Shown here: positions 1 to 8,165 of the stretch, one piece after another | Position numbering within the stretch: position 1 is the first letter of the stretch | Layout of the letters: every line of letters starts with the position of its first letter | Translations under genes and position numbers: made by a program | Notes under the pieces: generated by a model | The model's input: the letters and a program-made list of their open reading frames with translations, nothing else | Told to the model about the DNA's origin: nothing | The model's database searches: none | Source of the DNA: Gammaproteobacteria bacterium | GTDB lineage: Bacteria; Pseudomonadota; Gammaproteobacteria; Pseudomonadales; Pseudomonadaceae | Reading direction: 5' to 3' | Assembly: GCA_018827205.1 (NCBI GenBank) | Contig: JAHJXZ010000083.1 | Location: 1 to 35,029, forward strand | DNA: 35,029 nucleotides

Positions 1-35
1 ACGTCCAGCGACACCCCTTCGATGCTTTTAAACAT
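1..35 (-). CDS. LysR-family regulator, first codons only (partial)
   Basis: Reading the minus strand from the ATG at 35 gives MFKSIEGVSLD before the window ends. LysR regulators that sit divergently from betC in Pseudomonas often begin in this way, with a short lead followed by an L-D-x-L-R-x-F helix. Only 11 codons are visible, so family assignment rests mainly on the divergent position next to choline-sulfatase and on this short N-terminus. If correct, it is probably the activator of the betC-choX pair, sensing choline-sulfate or choline. No clear ribosome binding site is visible in front of it. Confidence 0.45.
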   Translation of the reverse strand, partial: MFKSIEGVSLD

Positions 36-48
36 AAGCTCAAGTTAT
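34..48. promoter_or_regulatory. Possible LysR-type operator (ATAA-N7-TTAT dyad)
   Basis: An interrupted dyad with ATAA and TTAT arms contains a T-N11-A core (35 to 47), the usual shape of a LysR-type box. It lies in the 112-base space between the divergent regulator and betC and overlaps the regulator start codon, as autoregulatory sites often do. The motif is short and could arise by chance. Confidence 0.25.
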
Positions 49-147
49 CCAATGCATGTACTGACAGTAGGTTTACCAGGCTTTCTGTTAGCCGGATGAT
101 CAAGCCAGCACTGTCGCATAAATCTTTTATATGGAATACCGGCTGCC

Positions 148-1656
148 ATGAAACGCCCAAACATCCTCTTCATCATGGCCGATCAGATGGCCGCGCCGAT
201 TCTGCCGCTGCACGATGCCAGCTCACCAATCCAGATGCCCAACCTGATGCGCCTGGCTAAGGATGCCGTGGTATTCGATGCGGCCTATTGCAACAGTCCA
301 CTCTGCGCGCCGTCGCGTTTCACCCTGGTCAGCGGCCAGCTGCCCTCTAAAATCGGCGCCTACGATAACGCCGCCGACTTCCCCGCAGATGTGCCGACCT
401 ACGCCCATTACCTGCGCCGCCTGGGCTACCGCACAGCGCTGTCGGGCAAGATGCATTTCTGCGGCCCAGACCAGCTGCATGGCTATGAAGAACGCCTGAC
501 CAGCGATATCTACCCCGCCGATTACGGCTGGGCGGTGAACTGGGACGAGCCAGACGTACGCGCCAGCTGGTACCACAACATGTCCTCGGTATTGCAGGCT
601 GGGCCGTGCGTGCGCACTAACCAGCTGGATTTCGATGAGGAGGTGGTATTCAAGGCCCAGCAGTACCTCTATGACCACGTGCGCAACGCCGGTGAGCAGC
701 CCTTTTGCCTGACCGTATCGATGACCCACCCGCATGACCCCTACACCATTCCGGCCGAATTCTGGGACCTCTACCGCGATGAGGACATCCCACTGCCGCG
801 CCAGCACATCGATCAGGCCGAGCAGGACCCGCACTCGCAGCGCCTGATGAAAGTCATCGACCTATGGGACAAGCCGCTGCCTGCGCAGAAGATCAAGGAC
901 GCACGGCGCGCCTACTTCGGCGCCTGCAGTTATATCGACAGCAACATTGGCAAGCTGCTGAAAACCCTGGAAGCCTGCAACCTGAGCGACAACACCATCA
1001 TCGTGTTCTCCGGTGATCACGGTGACATGCTTGGCGAGCGCGGCCTCTGGTACAAGATGCACTGGTTTGAAATGGCCGCCCGCGTGCCCCTGCTGGTGCA
1101 TGCGCCCAAGCAATTTGCTGCGCACCGGGTGAGCCAGAACGTCTCGACCATGGACCTGCTGCCCACCTTGGTAGAGCTGGCTGGCGGCACGCTGGAAGCC
1201 GACCTGCCGCTGGATGGCCGCTCACTTGTGGCCCACCTCGAAGGCCGCCAGGGCCACGATGAAGTGATTGGCGAATATATGGCCGAAGGCAGTAACAGCC
1301 CACTGATGATGATTCGCCAAGGCGAGTGGAAATTTATCTACTCGCAGCAGGACCCCCTGCTGCTGTTCAACCTGCGCCACGACCCGCAGGAGCGCGAAAA
1401 CCTCGCCGAATCCGCCGAGCATCAGCGCCTGTTGGCCGACTTTATCAACCAAGCACAGGCACGCTGGGATATGCCGGCGATTCATCAAGCCACCCTGGCC
1501 AGCCAGCGCCGCCGTCGTTTCGTCGCCAGCGCCCTCACCCACGGTGCCCTGACCAACTGGGACCATCAACCGATGGTCGACGCCAGCCAGCAGTACATGC
1601 GCAACCACATTGATCTCGACGACCTCGAACGTCGCGCCCGTTTCCCGCAACCCTGA
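148..1656 (+). CDS. betC: Choline-sulfatase
   Basis: This 502-residue protein hydrolyses choline-O-sulfate to choline and sulfate in the cytoplasm. The N-terminus RPNILFIMADQ carries the metal-binding Asp12 of type I sulfatases. The C-A-P-S-R signature at residues 53-57 holds Cys53, which is converted to formylglycine and is the catalytic residue. S-G-D-H-G-D near residue 290 provides further metal ligands, and the C-terminal 70 residues (RRRFVASALTHG onward) match the extension special to choline-sulfatases. Length is typical of BetC. It is followed after 53 bases by a choline-binding protein, so the choline side of the reaction has a partner in the same transcript. Substrate is assigned from family resemblance and this neighbour. 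Confidence 0.93.
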   Translation: MKRPNILFIMADQMAAPILPLHDASSPIQMPNLMRLAKDAVVFDAAYCNSPLCAPSRFTLVSGQLPSKIGAYDNAADFPADVPTYAHYLRRLGYRTALSGKMHFCGPDQLHGYEERLTSDIYPADYGWAVNWDEPDVRASWYHNMSSVLQAGPCVRTNQLDFDEEVVFKAQQYLYDHVRNAGEQPFCLTVSMTHPHDPYTIPAEFWDLYRDEDIPLPRQHIDQAEQDPHSQRLMKVIDLWDKPLPAQKIKDARRAYFGACSYIDSNIGKLLKTLEACNLSDNTIIVFSGDHGDMLGERGLWYKMHWFEMAARVPLLVHAPKQFAAHRVSQNVSTMDLLPTLVELAGGTLEADLPLDGRSLVAHLEGRQGHDEVIGEYMAEGSNSPLMMIRQGEWKFIYSQQDPLLLFNLRHDPQERENLAESAEHQRLLADFINQAQARWDMPAIHQATLASQRRRRFVASALTHGALTNWDHQPMVDASQQYMRNHIDLDDLERRARFPQP

Positions 1657-1709
1657 TTGCAAGCCACTGCCGCGTTGATCCATAACTAATAATTCAAGGG
1701 GACATTGCC

Positions 1710-2633
1710 ATGCACACACTTCGCACAGCACTTATCGGCGGCCTGTTACTGACCGCCAGTAGCTACAGCCTCGCCGAAGACGCCAGTTGCGCCACGGTCA
1801 AACTGGGTGATCCGGGTTGGAGTGATATTGCCGTGACCAACGGCATCGCCAGCGTCCTGCTCGACGGTCTGGGCTACAAGGCGCAAATCCAGACCCTGGC
1901 CGTGCCGATCATCTTCGCCGGGCTGCAGAAAGGTCAGGTGGATGTATTTCTCGGCAACTGGATGCCGGCGCAACAAAGCAACTACGACAAGTTCGTCAGC
2001 ACAGGCGAAGTCGAACAACTGGTGGAAAACCTCAGCGGCACCGAGTACACCCTGGCCGTGCCCACTTACGCCTATGAGGCAGGGGTGAAGACTTTTGCCG
2101 ACTTGAATAAGCATGCCGACAAGTTCGATCAAAAGATCTACGGCATTGGTTCTGGCGCACCGGCCAACGTGTCAATCCAGAAGATGATTGCTGCGAACGA
2201 ATTCGACCTCAAGGACTGGAACCTGGTCGAATCCAGCGAACAGGCCATGCTGGTGCAGGTTGGCCGCGCGGTGAAACGCGAGCAGTTTGTGGTGTTCCTC
2301 GGTTGGACCCCACACCCGATGAACGTGCAATACGACATGCGCTACCTCAAGGGCGGCGAGAAGTACTTCGGTGCCAGCGGCAGCGTCAACACCCTGGCCC
2401 GCAAAGGCTATGCCGCGCAGTGCCCGAATGTCGGCACGTTGCTGAGCAACCTGAAATTCACCCAGGAGATGGAAAACGCCATTATGGATAAGGTGCTGAG
2501 CAAGCAGGCCAGCAACGACGAGGCGATCAAGGCCTGGTTGCAGGCCAATCCTGCGGTTGTCGCCGGCTGGCTCAAGGGCGTTACCAGCCTCACTGGCGGT
2601 GACGGCCTTGCGGCGGTAAACGCCAAGCTTTAG
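1710..2633 (+). CDS. Choline-binding periplasmic protein (ChoX/BetX type)
   Basis: This is the substrate-binding protein of a quaternary-amine ABC importer, 307 residues. A signal peptide (about residues 1-22, ending SLA) precedes the mature chain. L-G-D-P-G-W-S-D near residue 30, F-L-G-N-W-M-P near 82 and L-G-W-T-P-H-P-M near 198 supply the tryptophans that usually form the choline cage in the OpuAC/ChoX family. A good AAGGGGA ribosome binding site lies 7 bases upstream. No permease or ATPase gene accompanies it. Pseudomonas is known to use several stand-alone binding proteins (BetX, CaiX) with one shared CbcWV core, which fits. Choline rather than betaine as ligand is inferred from betC next door. 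Confidence 0.85.
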   Translation: MHTLRTALIGGLLLTASSYSLAEDASCATVKLGDPGWSDIAVTNGIASVLLDGLGYKAQIQTLAVPIIFAGLQKGQVDVFLGNWMPAQQSNYDKFVSTGEVEQLVENLSGTEYTLAVPTYAYEAGVKTFADLNKHADKFDQKIYGIGSGAPANVSIQKMIAANEFDLKDWNLVESSEQAMLVQVGRAVKREQFVVFLGWTPHPMNVQYDMRYLKGGEKYFGASGSVNTLARKGYAAQCPNVGTLLSNLKFTQEMENAIMDKVLSKQASNDEAIKAWLQANPAVVAGWLKGVTSLTGGDGLAAVNAKL

Positions 2634-2665
2634 ACCTGCCGGGTTGACTCCATAAAGTAGACGGG

Positions 2666-2686
2666 CCGCTGCACTGCAGCGGTTTT
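2666..2686 (+). terminator. Intrinsic terminator after the choline-binding protein gene
   Basis: A 7-base perfect stem (CCGCTGC / GCAGCGG) with a 3-base loop is followed by TTTT. It lies 32 bases after the binding-protein stop codon and closes the betC transcript. It also argues against a TTG start at 2685 for the next gene. Confidence 0.7.
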
Positions 2687-2714
2687 GTCCATCGCCTGCA
2701 CAAGAAATCGACTC

Positions 2715-4280
2715 ATGCCGCGACCCCGCCTCCAGAGCTTGCTGCCCTTTCTGCGCTGGCTGCCCAACTGCAGCAAACGCAGCCTGGGTAAAGACCTGCT
2801 GGTGGGTTTGAACGGCGCCATCCTGGCGCTGCCGCAATCCATCGCTTACGCCCTGATTGCCGGGCTGCCACCACAATATGGTCTGTACGCAGCCATCGTA
2901 CCGGTGCTGGTCGCCTGTCTCTGGGGGTCGTCCAGCTACCTGATTTGCGGACCAACCGCAGCGATCTCCATTGTGCTATTCAGCAGCATCAGTCCGATGG
3001 CAACACCAGCAAGCGACGATTTTATTGCCCTGATTCTGCTGCTGACCCTGCTGGCCGGCATTTGCCAATGGCTGCTCGGCCTGCTGCGCTTCGGCGCGCT
3101 GGTGAATTTTGTCTCGCATTCGGTGGTGCTGGGTTTCACCCTCGGCGCCGCCCTGGTAATCGGCATCGGCCAGATGCCCAACCTGCTCGGTTTGACTGTC
3201 ACAAGCCAGACCACAGCACTGATGAGCCTACTCAGGCTCGGTGAACACCTGGCCGAGAGTGACTGGCGCAGCCTGGCCATCGCGCTATTCACCCTGGCCA
3301 TCAGCCTGCTGAGCAAACGGCTATCGCCGCGGCTGCCGGCGCTACTCATCGGGATTGTCGCTGCCAGCCTGCTGGTCATGGCCTGGCCTGAGCAGTTCGG
3401 TTCAGTGGCCTTGGTTAGCCGCTTTGAAGGCCGCCTCCCCCCCTTCGCCCTGCTCGACTTAAACCTGACAACTGTGTTGCAACTGCTGCCCGCAGCGGTG
3501 GCCTGTGGCTTGCTCGGTCTGGTCACCAGCCTGTCGATTGCCCGTGCGCTGGCGGAGAAATCTCAGCAGCTGTTTGATGCCAACCAGGAGGTTCGTGCTC
3601 AGGGCCTGTCGAACATCGTCGGGCCCTGGTTCGGTGGGTCGTTATCGGCAGGCTCGTTCACCCGTTCGGCACTCAATCAGCAAGCCGGGGCTTGCTCGCC
3701 CATGGCCGGGGTGTTCTCTGCTCTTTTAGTAGCGTTGTTTGCACTGTTTGGCAGCCGTTTGTTCGCCTACGTACCCATCCCCGCCATGGCCGCCAGCATC
3801 TTGCTGATCTGCTGGGGGCTGCTCGACATGACTGCTGTAAAAGCGCTGAAGCGGGTGAGCCGAAGTGAATTTCTGGTCATGCTGCTGACCGTGCTGGCGA
3901 CTCTGCTACTGGAGTTGCAGAGCGCTATCTACGCGGGCGTACTGGCCTCGCTGATCGTCTACCTCAAGCGCACCTCGCAGCCACGCGTGCGTCAATGGCA
4001 GGAGGGTGAAACCGACTGGCTGTGCATTGAAGGGTCGATTTTTTTTGGCGCCTGTCCTTACCTGCAACAGCTGCTGCAACGCAGCTCAGCGCGCCGGGTG
4101 ATGATAGATGCGCGGCACATCAACTTTATCGATTATGCCGGGGTCAGCATGCTGCACCAGGAAGCCCGCCGCCTGCAGACCCAGCAGCGCAATCTGGTGC
4201 TGCATCACGCGCGGCCGCACGTCATCAGCGAGATTGAAAAACTTGAGGGCCGCGAGCGCTGCCCGGTGCAGTTCGCTTAA
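2715..4280 (+). CDS. SulP-family sulfate permease with STAS domain
   Basis: This 521-residue inner-membrane protein has a SulP core of about 10-14 hydrophobic segments (residues about 25-420) and a C-terminal STAS domain (about 430-521). The N-terminal signature A-L-P-Q-S-I-A-Y-A-L-I-A-G-L-P-P-Q-Y-G-L-Y (residues about 45-65) is the classic SulP motif. The STAS part contains V-M-I-D-A-R-H-I-N-F-I-D-Y-A-G near residue 470. It probably imports sulfate by proton or sodium symport; other SulP members carry bicarbonate or dicarboxylates, so the anion is inferred from betC upstream and sbp-cysTW downstream. The ATG at 2715 is preferred because an upstream in-frame TTG lies inside a terminator hairpin. 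The ribosome binding site is weak. Confidence 0.85.
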   Translation: MPRPRLQSLLPFLRWLPNCSKRSLGKDLLVGLNGAILALPQSIAYALIAGLPPQYGLYAAIVPVLVACLWGSSSYLICGPTAAISIVLFSSISPMATPASDDFIALILLLTLLAGICQWLLGLLRFGALVNFVSHSVVLGFTLGAALVIGIGQMPNLLGLTVTSQTTALMSLLRLGEHLAESDWRSLAIALFTLAISLLSKRLSPRLPALLIGIVAASLLVMAWPEQFGSVALVSRFEGRLPPFALLDLNLTTVLQLLPAAVACGLLGLVTSLSIARALAEKSQQLFDANQEVRAQGLSNIVGPWFGGSLSAGSFTRSALNQQAGACSPMAGVFSALLVALFALFGSRLFAYVPIPAMAASILLICWGLLDMTAVKALKRVSRSEFLVMLLTVLATLLLELQSAIYAGVLASLIVYLKRTSQPRVRQWQEGETDWLCIEGSIFFGACPYLQQLLQRSSARRVMIDARHINFIDYAGVSMLHQEARRLQTQQRNLVLHHARPHVISEIEKLEGRERCPVQFA

Positions 4281-4488
4281 ACAATCAACAGCCAATCACG
4301 CCGTTCCAACCAACCGCATCTAACGCAACCTACTTCACCATTAAGACGAAAATCGAATATCAATAGCATTAAAAGTTACTTTTTATGAATAAAAAATCTG
4401 TGCAGTATCCCCTCCCACATTCTGGCCAACAGGTCAGGCTTCAATTGCGCGCCTTGATAGCGGCGCTGTGACGAGGAACGTCTGCATC
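4281..4488 (+). promoter_or_regulatory. AT-rich upstream region of sbp-cysTW
   Basis: This 208-base gap includes a stretch at about 4340-4400 that is far richer in A and T than its surroundings. It lies before the sulfate-importer genes, where CysB-dependent promoters controlled by sulfate supply occur in gammaproteobacteria. I see no unambiguous -35/-10 pair, so the role is inferred from position and base composition. Confidence 0.4.
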
Positions 4489-5502
4489 ATGCTCAAGAAA
4501 ATCCTGCTGGCCAGCGCCATTACCTCAAGTCTGCTGAGCAGTGCCGCTGCACTGGCCGACGACGCGCCGATTCTGAATGCCTCCTACGACATCGCCCGTG
4601 AGCTGTTTGCCGAGATCAACCCAAAATTCGTTGCCCACTGGAAAGAGCAAACCGGCAAAGAACTGAAGATCGACCAGTCGTTCGCCGGCTCCTCGCGCCA
4701 GGCTCAGGACATCATCCAGGGCAAGAAGGTTGATACCGTAACCTTCAACCAGGTTACCGACGTGGACATCCTGGCCAAACGCGGTCTGCTGCGAGAAGAC
4801 TGGGCCAAGCAGTTCCCTAACAACAGCTCGCCGTACTACAGCACCACGGCGTTTCTGGTGCGTAAAGGCAACCCGAAGAACATCAAGGATTGGAACGACC
4901 TGGCCCGTGATGACGTGAAGCTGGTATTCCCTAACCCGAAAACCTCCGGTAACGCACGCTACAGCTACCTGGGCGCCTGGCTGTATGCCAACGAGCAGTT
5001 CAAAGGCGACGAAAGCCAGATCAAAACCTTTGTCGGCAAGGTGCTGCGTAACGTTGAAAACTTCCCTACCGGTGGCCGTGCCGCCACCGTGGCGTTCGCC
5101 CAGAATGGCCAAGGTGATGTGCTGCTGACCTTTGAATCGGAAGTGGTCAACATCGCCAATGGTGAAGAATTCAAATCCGGCGAATACGAAATTGTCGTAC
5201 CGCCGGTTAGCGTGCTGGCCGAATTCCCGGTGGCGCTGGTCGACAAAGTGGTCGATCAGAAAGGCACCCGCGAGGCGTCCAAAGCCTACCTGGACTTCCA
5301 GTACAGCAAAGACATCCAGCAACTGCTGACCTCCTACAACTACCGTGTGCACAACCCGGAAGTAGTGGCGGCCACCGCAGCGCAGTTCCCGCAAATTCGC
5401 CTGATCAACCCAACCGAAGTACTCGGCACCTGGGATGAGATCACTGCCAAGCACTTCGATGCCGATGGTATCCTTGACCAACTGTTGGCCGAGGGTCGCT
5501 AA
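4489..5502 (+). CDS. sbp: Periplasmic sulfate-binding protein
   Basis: This is the binding protein of the sulfate/thiosulfate ABC importer, 337 residues. A signal peptide (residues 1-24, ending ALA) precedes mature D-D-A-P-I-L-N-A-S-Y-D-I-A-R-E, the typical start of Sbp/CysP proteins. S-F-A-G-S-S-R-Q-A (about residues 65-73) and the N-P-K-T-S-G-N-A-R segment (about 145-153) are family signatures around the bound anion. The start at 4489 is chosen because GAGGA at 4473-4477 is well placed and the signal peptide begins there; a GTG at 4468 lies upstream of that site. It is first in the sbp-cysT-cysW set and probably induced by sulfur limitation. Confidence 0.93.
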   Translation: MLKKILLASAITSSLLSSAAALADDAPILNASYDIARELFAEINPKFVAHWKEQTGKELKIDQSFAGSSRQAQDIIQGKKVDTVTFNQVTDVDILAKRGLLREDWAKQFPNNSSPYYSTTAFLVRKGNPKNIKDWNDLARDDVKLVFPNPKTSGNARYSYLGAWLYANEQFKGDESQIKTFVGKVLRNVENFPTGGRAATVAFAQNGQGDVLLTFESEVVNIANGEEFKSGEYEIVVPPVSVLAEFPVALVDKVVDQKGTREASKAYLDFQYSKDIQQLLTSYNYRVHNPEVVAATAAQFPQIRLINPTEVLGTWDEITAKHFDADGILDQLLAEGR

Positions 5503-5528
5503 GCGCCACCGGTTTACGTAACAAACAG

Positions 5529-5548
5529 GCCGCCGTCTTTACGGCGGC
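5529..5548 (+). promoter_or_regulatory. Hairpin between sbp and cysT
   Basis: An 8-base perfect stem (GCCGCCGT / ACGGCGGC) with a CTTT loop lies 27 bases after the sbp stop and 22 bases before cysT. It lacks a full U-tract (TTGTGCTTTC follows). Such hairpins usually stabilise the upstream mRNA or terminate part of the transcripts, giving more binding protein than permease. Confidence 0.5.
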
Positions 5549-5570
5549 TTGTGCTTTCAGGGATTTATGT

Positions 5571-6419
5571 GTGCCTAAGACACCCCGCTTTTTTCTGCAA
5601 AACCCGCTGCTGCCGGGCTTCGGTCTGAGTTTTGGCTTCAGCACTTTTTACATTTCACTGATCATCCTGTTCCCGCTGTCGGCTCTGTTGCTGTATGTCA
5701 GCGACATGAGCTGGGCGCAGTACTGGCGAGCGATCAGTGACCCACGCGTGGTGCAGAGCTACAAGGTGACCATCAGTGGTGCGTTCTACGCCACCATCGC
5801 CACCGTGCTGATCGGCCTGCTGTTGGCGTGGATCATCACCCGCTACGACTTCCCTGGGCGTCGCCTGGTGGATGCATTGATCGACCTGCCTTTCGCCCTG
5901 CCCACCTCGGTGGCCGGGCTGACGCTGGCCACCCTACTCGCGCCCGGTGGCTGGCTGGGACAATGGCTCGCGCCCATGGGCATCAAGCTGGCCTATGCCT
6001 ACCCAGGCATCCTGATTGCAATGGTGTTTACCAGCCTGCCGTTTGTGGTGCGTACCGTACAACCGGTGCTACAGGACCTTGGCCGAGACTACGAGGAAGC
6101 TGCCAGCACCCTGGGCGCCAATCGTCTGCAGACATTCTTCTATGTAGTGCTGCCAACCCTGATTCCGGCGCTGGTCACCGGGGCCTCGCAATCGTTTATC
6201 CGCAGCCTCGGTGAGTTCGGTGCGGTGATCATGATTGCCGGCAATATCCCGTTCAAAACTGAAGTCTCCTCGCTGATGATTTTCGTGCGTCTGCAAGAGT
6301 TCAACTACCCAGCGGCTGCGGCAATTGCTTCGGTCATTCTGCTGGCCTCACTGGTGCTGCTGTTCAGTCTGCAAGTGCTACAAGGCCGCCTGTTCAAATG
6401 GCAACGGCAAGGCAAATGA
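5571..6419 (+). CDS. cysT: Sulfate ABC transporter permease CysT
   Basis: This is one of the two membrane subunits of the sulfate/thiosulfate importer, 282 residues with about six transmembrane segments. The cytoplasmic coupling loop E-E-A-A-S-T-L-G-A-N (about residue 175) is the EAA motif that contacts the ATPase. D-L-P-F-A-L-P-T-S-V-A-G-L (about 105) is typical of CysT. It begins with GTG, preceded by an AGGGA ribosome binding site. Its stop codon overlaps the cysW start (ATGA), so the two permeases are translationally coupled. Confidence 0.92.
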   Translation: MPKTPRFFLQNPLLPGFGLSFGFSTFYISLIILFPLSALLLYVSDMSWAQYWRAISDPRVVQSYKVTISGAFYATIATVLIGLLLAWIITRYDFPGRRLVDALIDLPFALPTSVAGLTLATLLAPGGWLGQWLAPMGIKLAYAYPGILIAMVFTSLPFVVRTVQPVLQDLGRDYEEAASTLGANRLQTFFYVVLPTLIPALVTGASQSFIRSLGEFGAVIMIAGNIPFKTEVSSLMIFVRLQEFNYPAAAAIASVILLASLVLLFSLQVLQGRLFKWQRQGK

Positions 6420-7246
6420 AAAAACCTCAACACTGGCACCAATGGCTGTTGATCGGCCTGGGCCTAAGCCTGGTAACACTGGTTCTGCTGGTCCCGCTGG
6501 CGCTGATTTTTAGCAAAGCCTTCTCGGGCGGTCTGGCGTTGCTATGGGGCAACCTCGGCGAGGACTACATGCTCCACGCCATTGGCCTGACGCTGCTGGT
6601 GGCGGCACTGACGGTGCCGATCAATATGCTGTTCGGCATCCTGCTGGCCTGGTGCGTGACCCACTACGACTTTCGTGGACGCAAGCTACTGACCACGTTG
6701 ATCGACATTCCCTACGCGGTATCACCGGTAGTGGCTGGGCTCTGCTACCTGGTAGTGTATGGGCTGGAACACGCGCTGGGTCGCTGGTTTTACGATAACG
6801 GTATGCAGCTGATGTTTGCCTGGCCGGGCATCGTCATGGTCACGGTGTTTGTCACCGCGCCTTATGTGGCGCGCATCCTGATTCCGGTGATGCAGGCCCA
6901 GGGCCAGGATGAAGAAACCGCCGCCTTGTGCTTGGGTGCCAACGGCTGGCAGATCTTCCGCCATATCACTCTGCCGAAAATCAAATGGGCACTGCTGTAT
7001 GGCGTGGTGGTGACCAATGCCCGCGCCGTCGGTGAGTTTGGTGCGGTGTCGGTGGTGTCCGGCACCATCATCAACCAGACCCTGACCCTGCCCTTGCTGG
7101 TCGATCAGCTGAACAACGACTACAAACCTGCCGCCGCCTTTACCGCTGCAGCGTTGCTGGCTTGCATGGCACTGCTGACCTTGCTGCTGAAAACCTTTAT
7201 GGAATGGCGCCAGCGCACGCTGATGCAACGCTCTGAGGCGGTTTAA
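6416..7246 (+). CDS. cysW: Sulfate ABC transporter permease CysW
   Basis: This is the second membrane subunit of the sulfate importer, 276 residues with about six transmembrane segments. D-I-P-Y-A-V-S-P-V-V-A-G-L (about residue 100) and the EAA-like loop E-E-T-A-A-L-C-L-G-A-N-G (about 170) identify it, and the V-G-E-F-G-A-V-S-V-V segment is typical of CysW. I chose the ATG at 6416, which overlaps the cysT stop by ATGA; an in-frame ATG at 6398 is possible. The expected next gene, the ATPase cysA, is absent: a convergent lipoprotein gene follows after a short gap. Confidence 0.92.
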   Translation: MKKPQHWHQWLLIGLGLSLVTLVLLVPLALIFSKAFSGGLALLWGNLGEDYMLHAIGLTLLVAALTVPINMLFGILLAWCVTHYDFRGRKLLTTLIDIPYAVSPVVAGLCYLVVYGLEHALGRWFYDNGMQLMFAWPGIVMVTVFVTAPYVARILIPVMQAQGQDEETAALCLGANGWQIFRHITLPKIKWALLYGVVVTNARAVGEFGAVSVVSGTIINQTLTLPLLVDQLNNDYKPAAAFTAAALLACMALLTLLLKTFMEWRQRTLMQRSEAV

Positions 7247-7325
7247 GCGTTTTACTCACCGCAACAGCAGCATCTGTAACGTCAGACGCTGCCATCGCAC
7301 GAGCACAGTTAGATTTGAACGCCAT

Positions 7326-7351
7326 GCAGGGCCGCTAGTGCGCGGCCCTGC
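7326..7351. terminator. Strong hairpin between convergent cysW and the OmpA-like gene
   Basis: GCAGGGCCGC and GCGGCCCTGC form a perfect 10-base stem around a 6-base loop, between two convergent genes. There is no T-run on either side, so it is either a weak bidirectional terminator or a Rho-region mRNA end stabiliser. Confidence 0.45.
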
Positions 7352-7388
7352 AACAGACGCTGCGAAGCAGCCGTCAGCGCTGCGCGTT

Positions 7389-8165
7389 TTACTCTTCGCT
7401 GATGATGAGTTCAACGCGGCGATTCATCTGCCGACCCGAGGCCGATTCATTACCGGCAACCGGCATGCTCTCGCCCTTACCTGAAGCACTCAAACGGCTT
7501 GGCGTAACACCTTGAATGGTTAGGTAACTCATCACCGAAGTGGCACGACGCTGGGACAAGCTCAGGTTGTTTTCCTCGCTGCCAACGCTGTCGGTATGCC
7601 CTTCAATCATCACGCGACGCTCAGGGTTCTGCTTAAGAAAAATCGCCAGCTTGCCCAGGTTATTCGCCGTGCCCGCACGCAACTCGGAGCGCCCTGTGGC
7701 AAACAACACATCACCCAAGGTCATCACCAAGCCACGCTCGGTTTGCTTGGCATTGAGCTCATCAAGCTGGCGCTGCAACTGATCGGCCTCTTGGGTGCGT
7801 GAGTCTAAGCGCGCGCCTGCGCGCTGTTCGCTGAGTACCTTGCGCTGATCTTCATAGAATCGCGCTTGCGCCAAGGCACTGGCAATTTCTACCCGGCGGT
7901 CTGCCATCACCACCAAATGCTGGCCCAATGCCTGTTCTTCAGGCTGGTCCTTACGCGGTTGCTCGGCGTTGATCACCGCTTGCTCGGCCGCTTTGAGCGC
8001 AACCGGTGCACGCGTATTCAGTTGTGGATCGGCTTGCAGCTGCGTGAGCTTGTTGCGCACGTCGGCGGCGCCTTGCGGCATGCTAGGTGGCGAGGCACAA
8101 CCGGCCACAGTGAGGCTGATCGCAGCGGCCAGCAGCAAGTACTTAACGTGATGGGCAGTGTTCAT
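7389..8165 (-). CDS. OmpA-family lipoprotein with N-terminal DUF4398
   Basis: This 258-residue protein is likely an outer-membrane lipoprotein that binds peptidoglycan. The signal peptide ends in a lipobox (V-A-G-C, Cys23). Residues about 30-130 resemble DUF4398 and are followed by a charged Gln/Glu-rich helical stretch. The C-terminal OmpA-like domain (about 145-258) has G-H-T-D-S-V-G-S and the L-S-Q-R-R-A motif that contact diaminopimelate. Its ATG overlaps the stop codon of the upstream DUF4398 gene (ATGA), so the two are coupled. P. aeruginosa has a similar protein (from memory PA1048). The precise role is unknown. Confidence 0.85.
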   Translation of the reverse strand: MNTAHHVKYLLLAAAISLTVAGCASPPSMPQGAADVRNKLTQLQADPQLNTRAPVALKAAEQAVINAEQPRKDQPEEQALGQHLVVMADRRVEIASALAQARFYEDQRKVLSEQRAGARLDSRTQEADQLQRQLDELNAKQTERGLVMTLGDVLFATGRSELRAGTANNLGKLAIFLKQNPERRVMIEGHTDSVGSEENNLSLSQRRATSVMSYLTIQGVTPSRLSASGKGESMPVAGNESASGRQMNRRVELIISEE

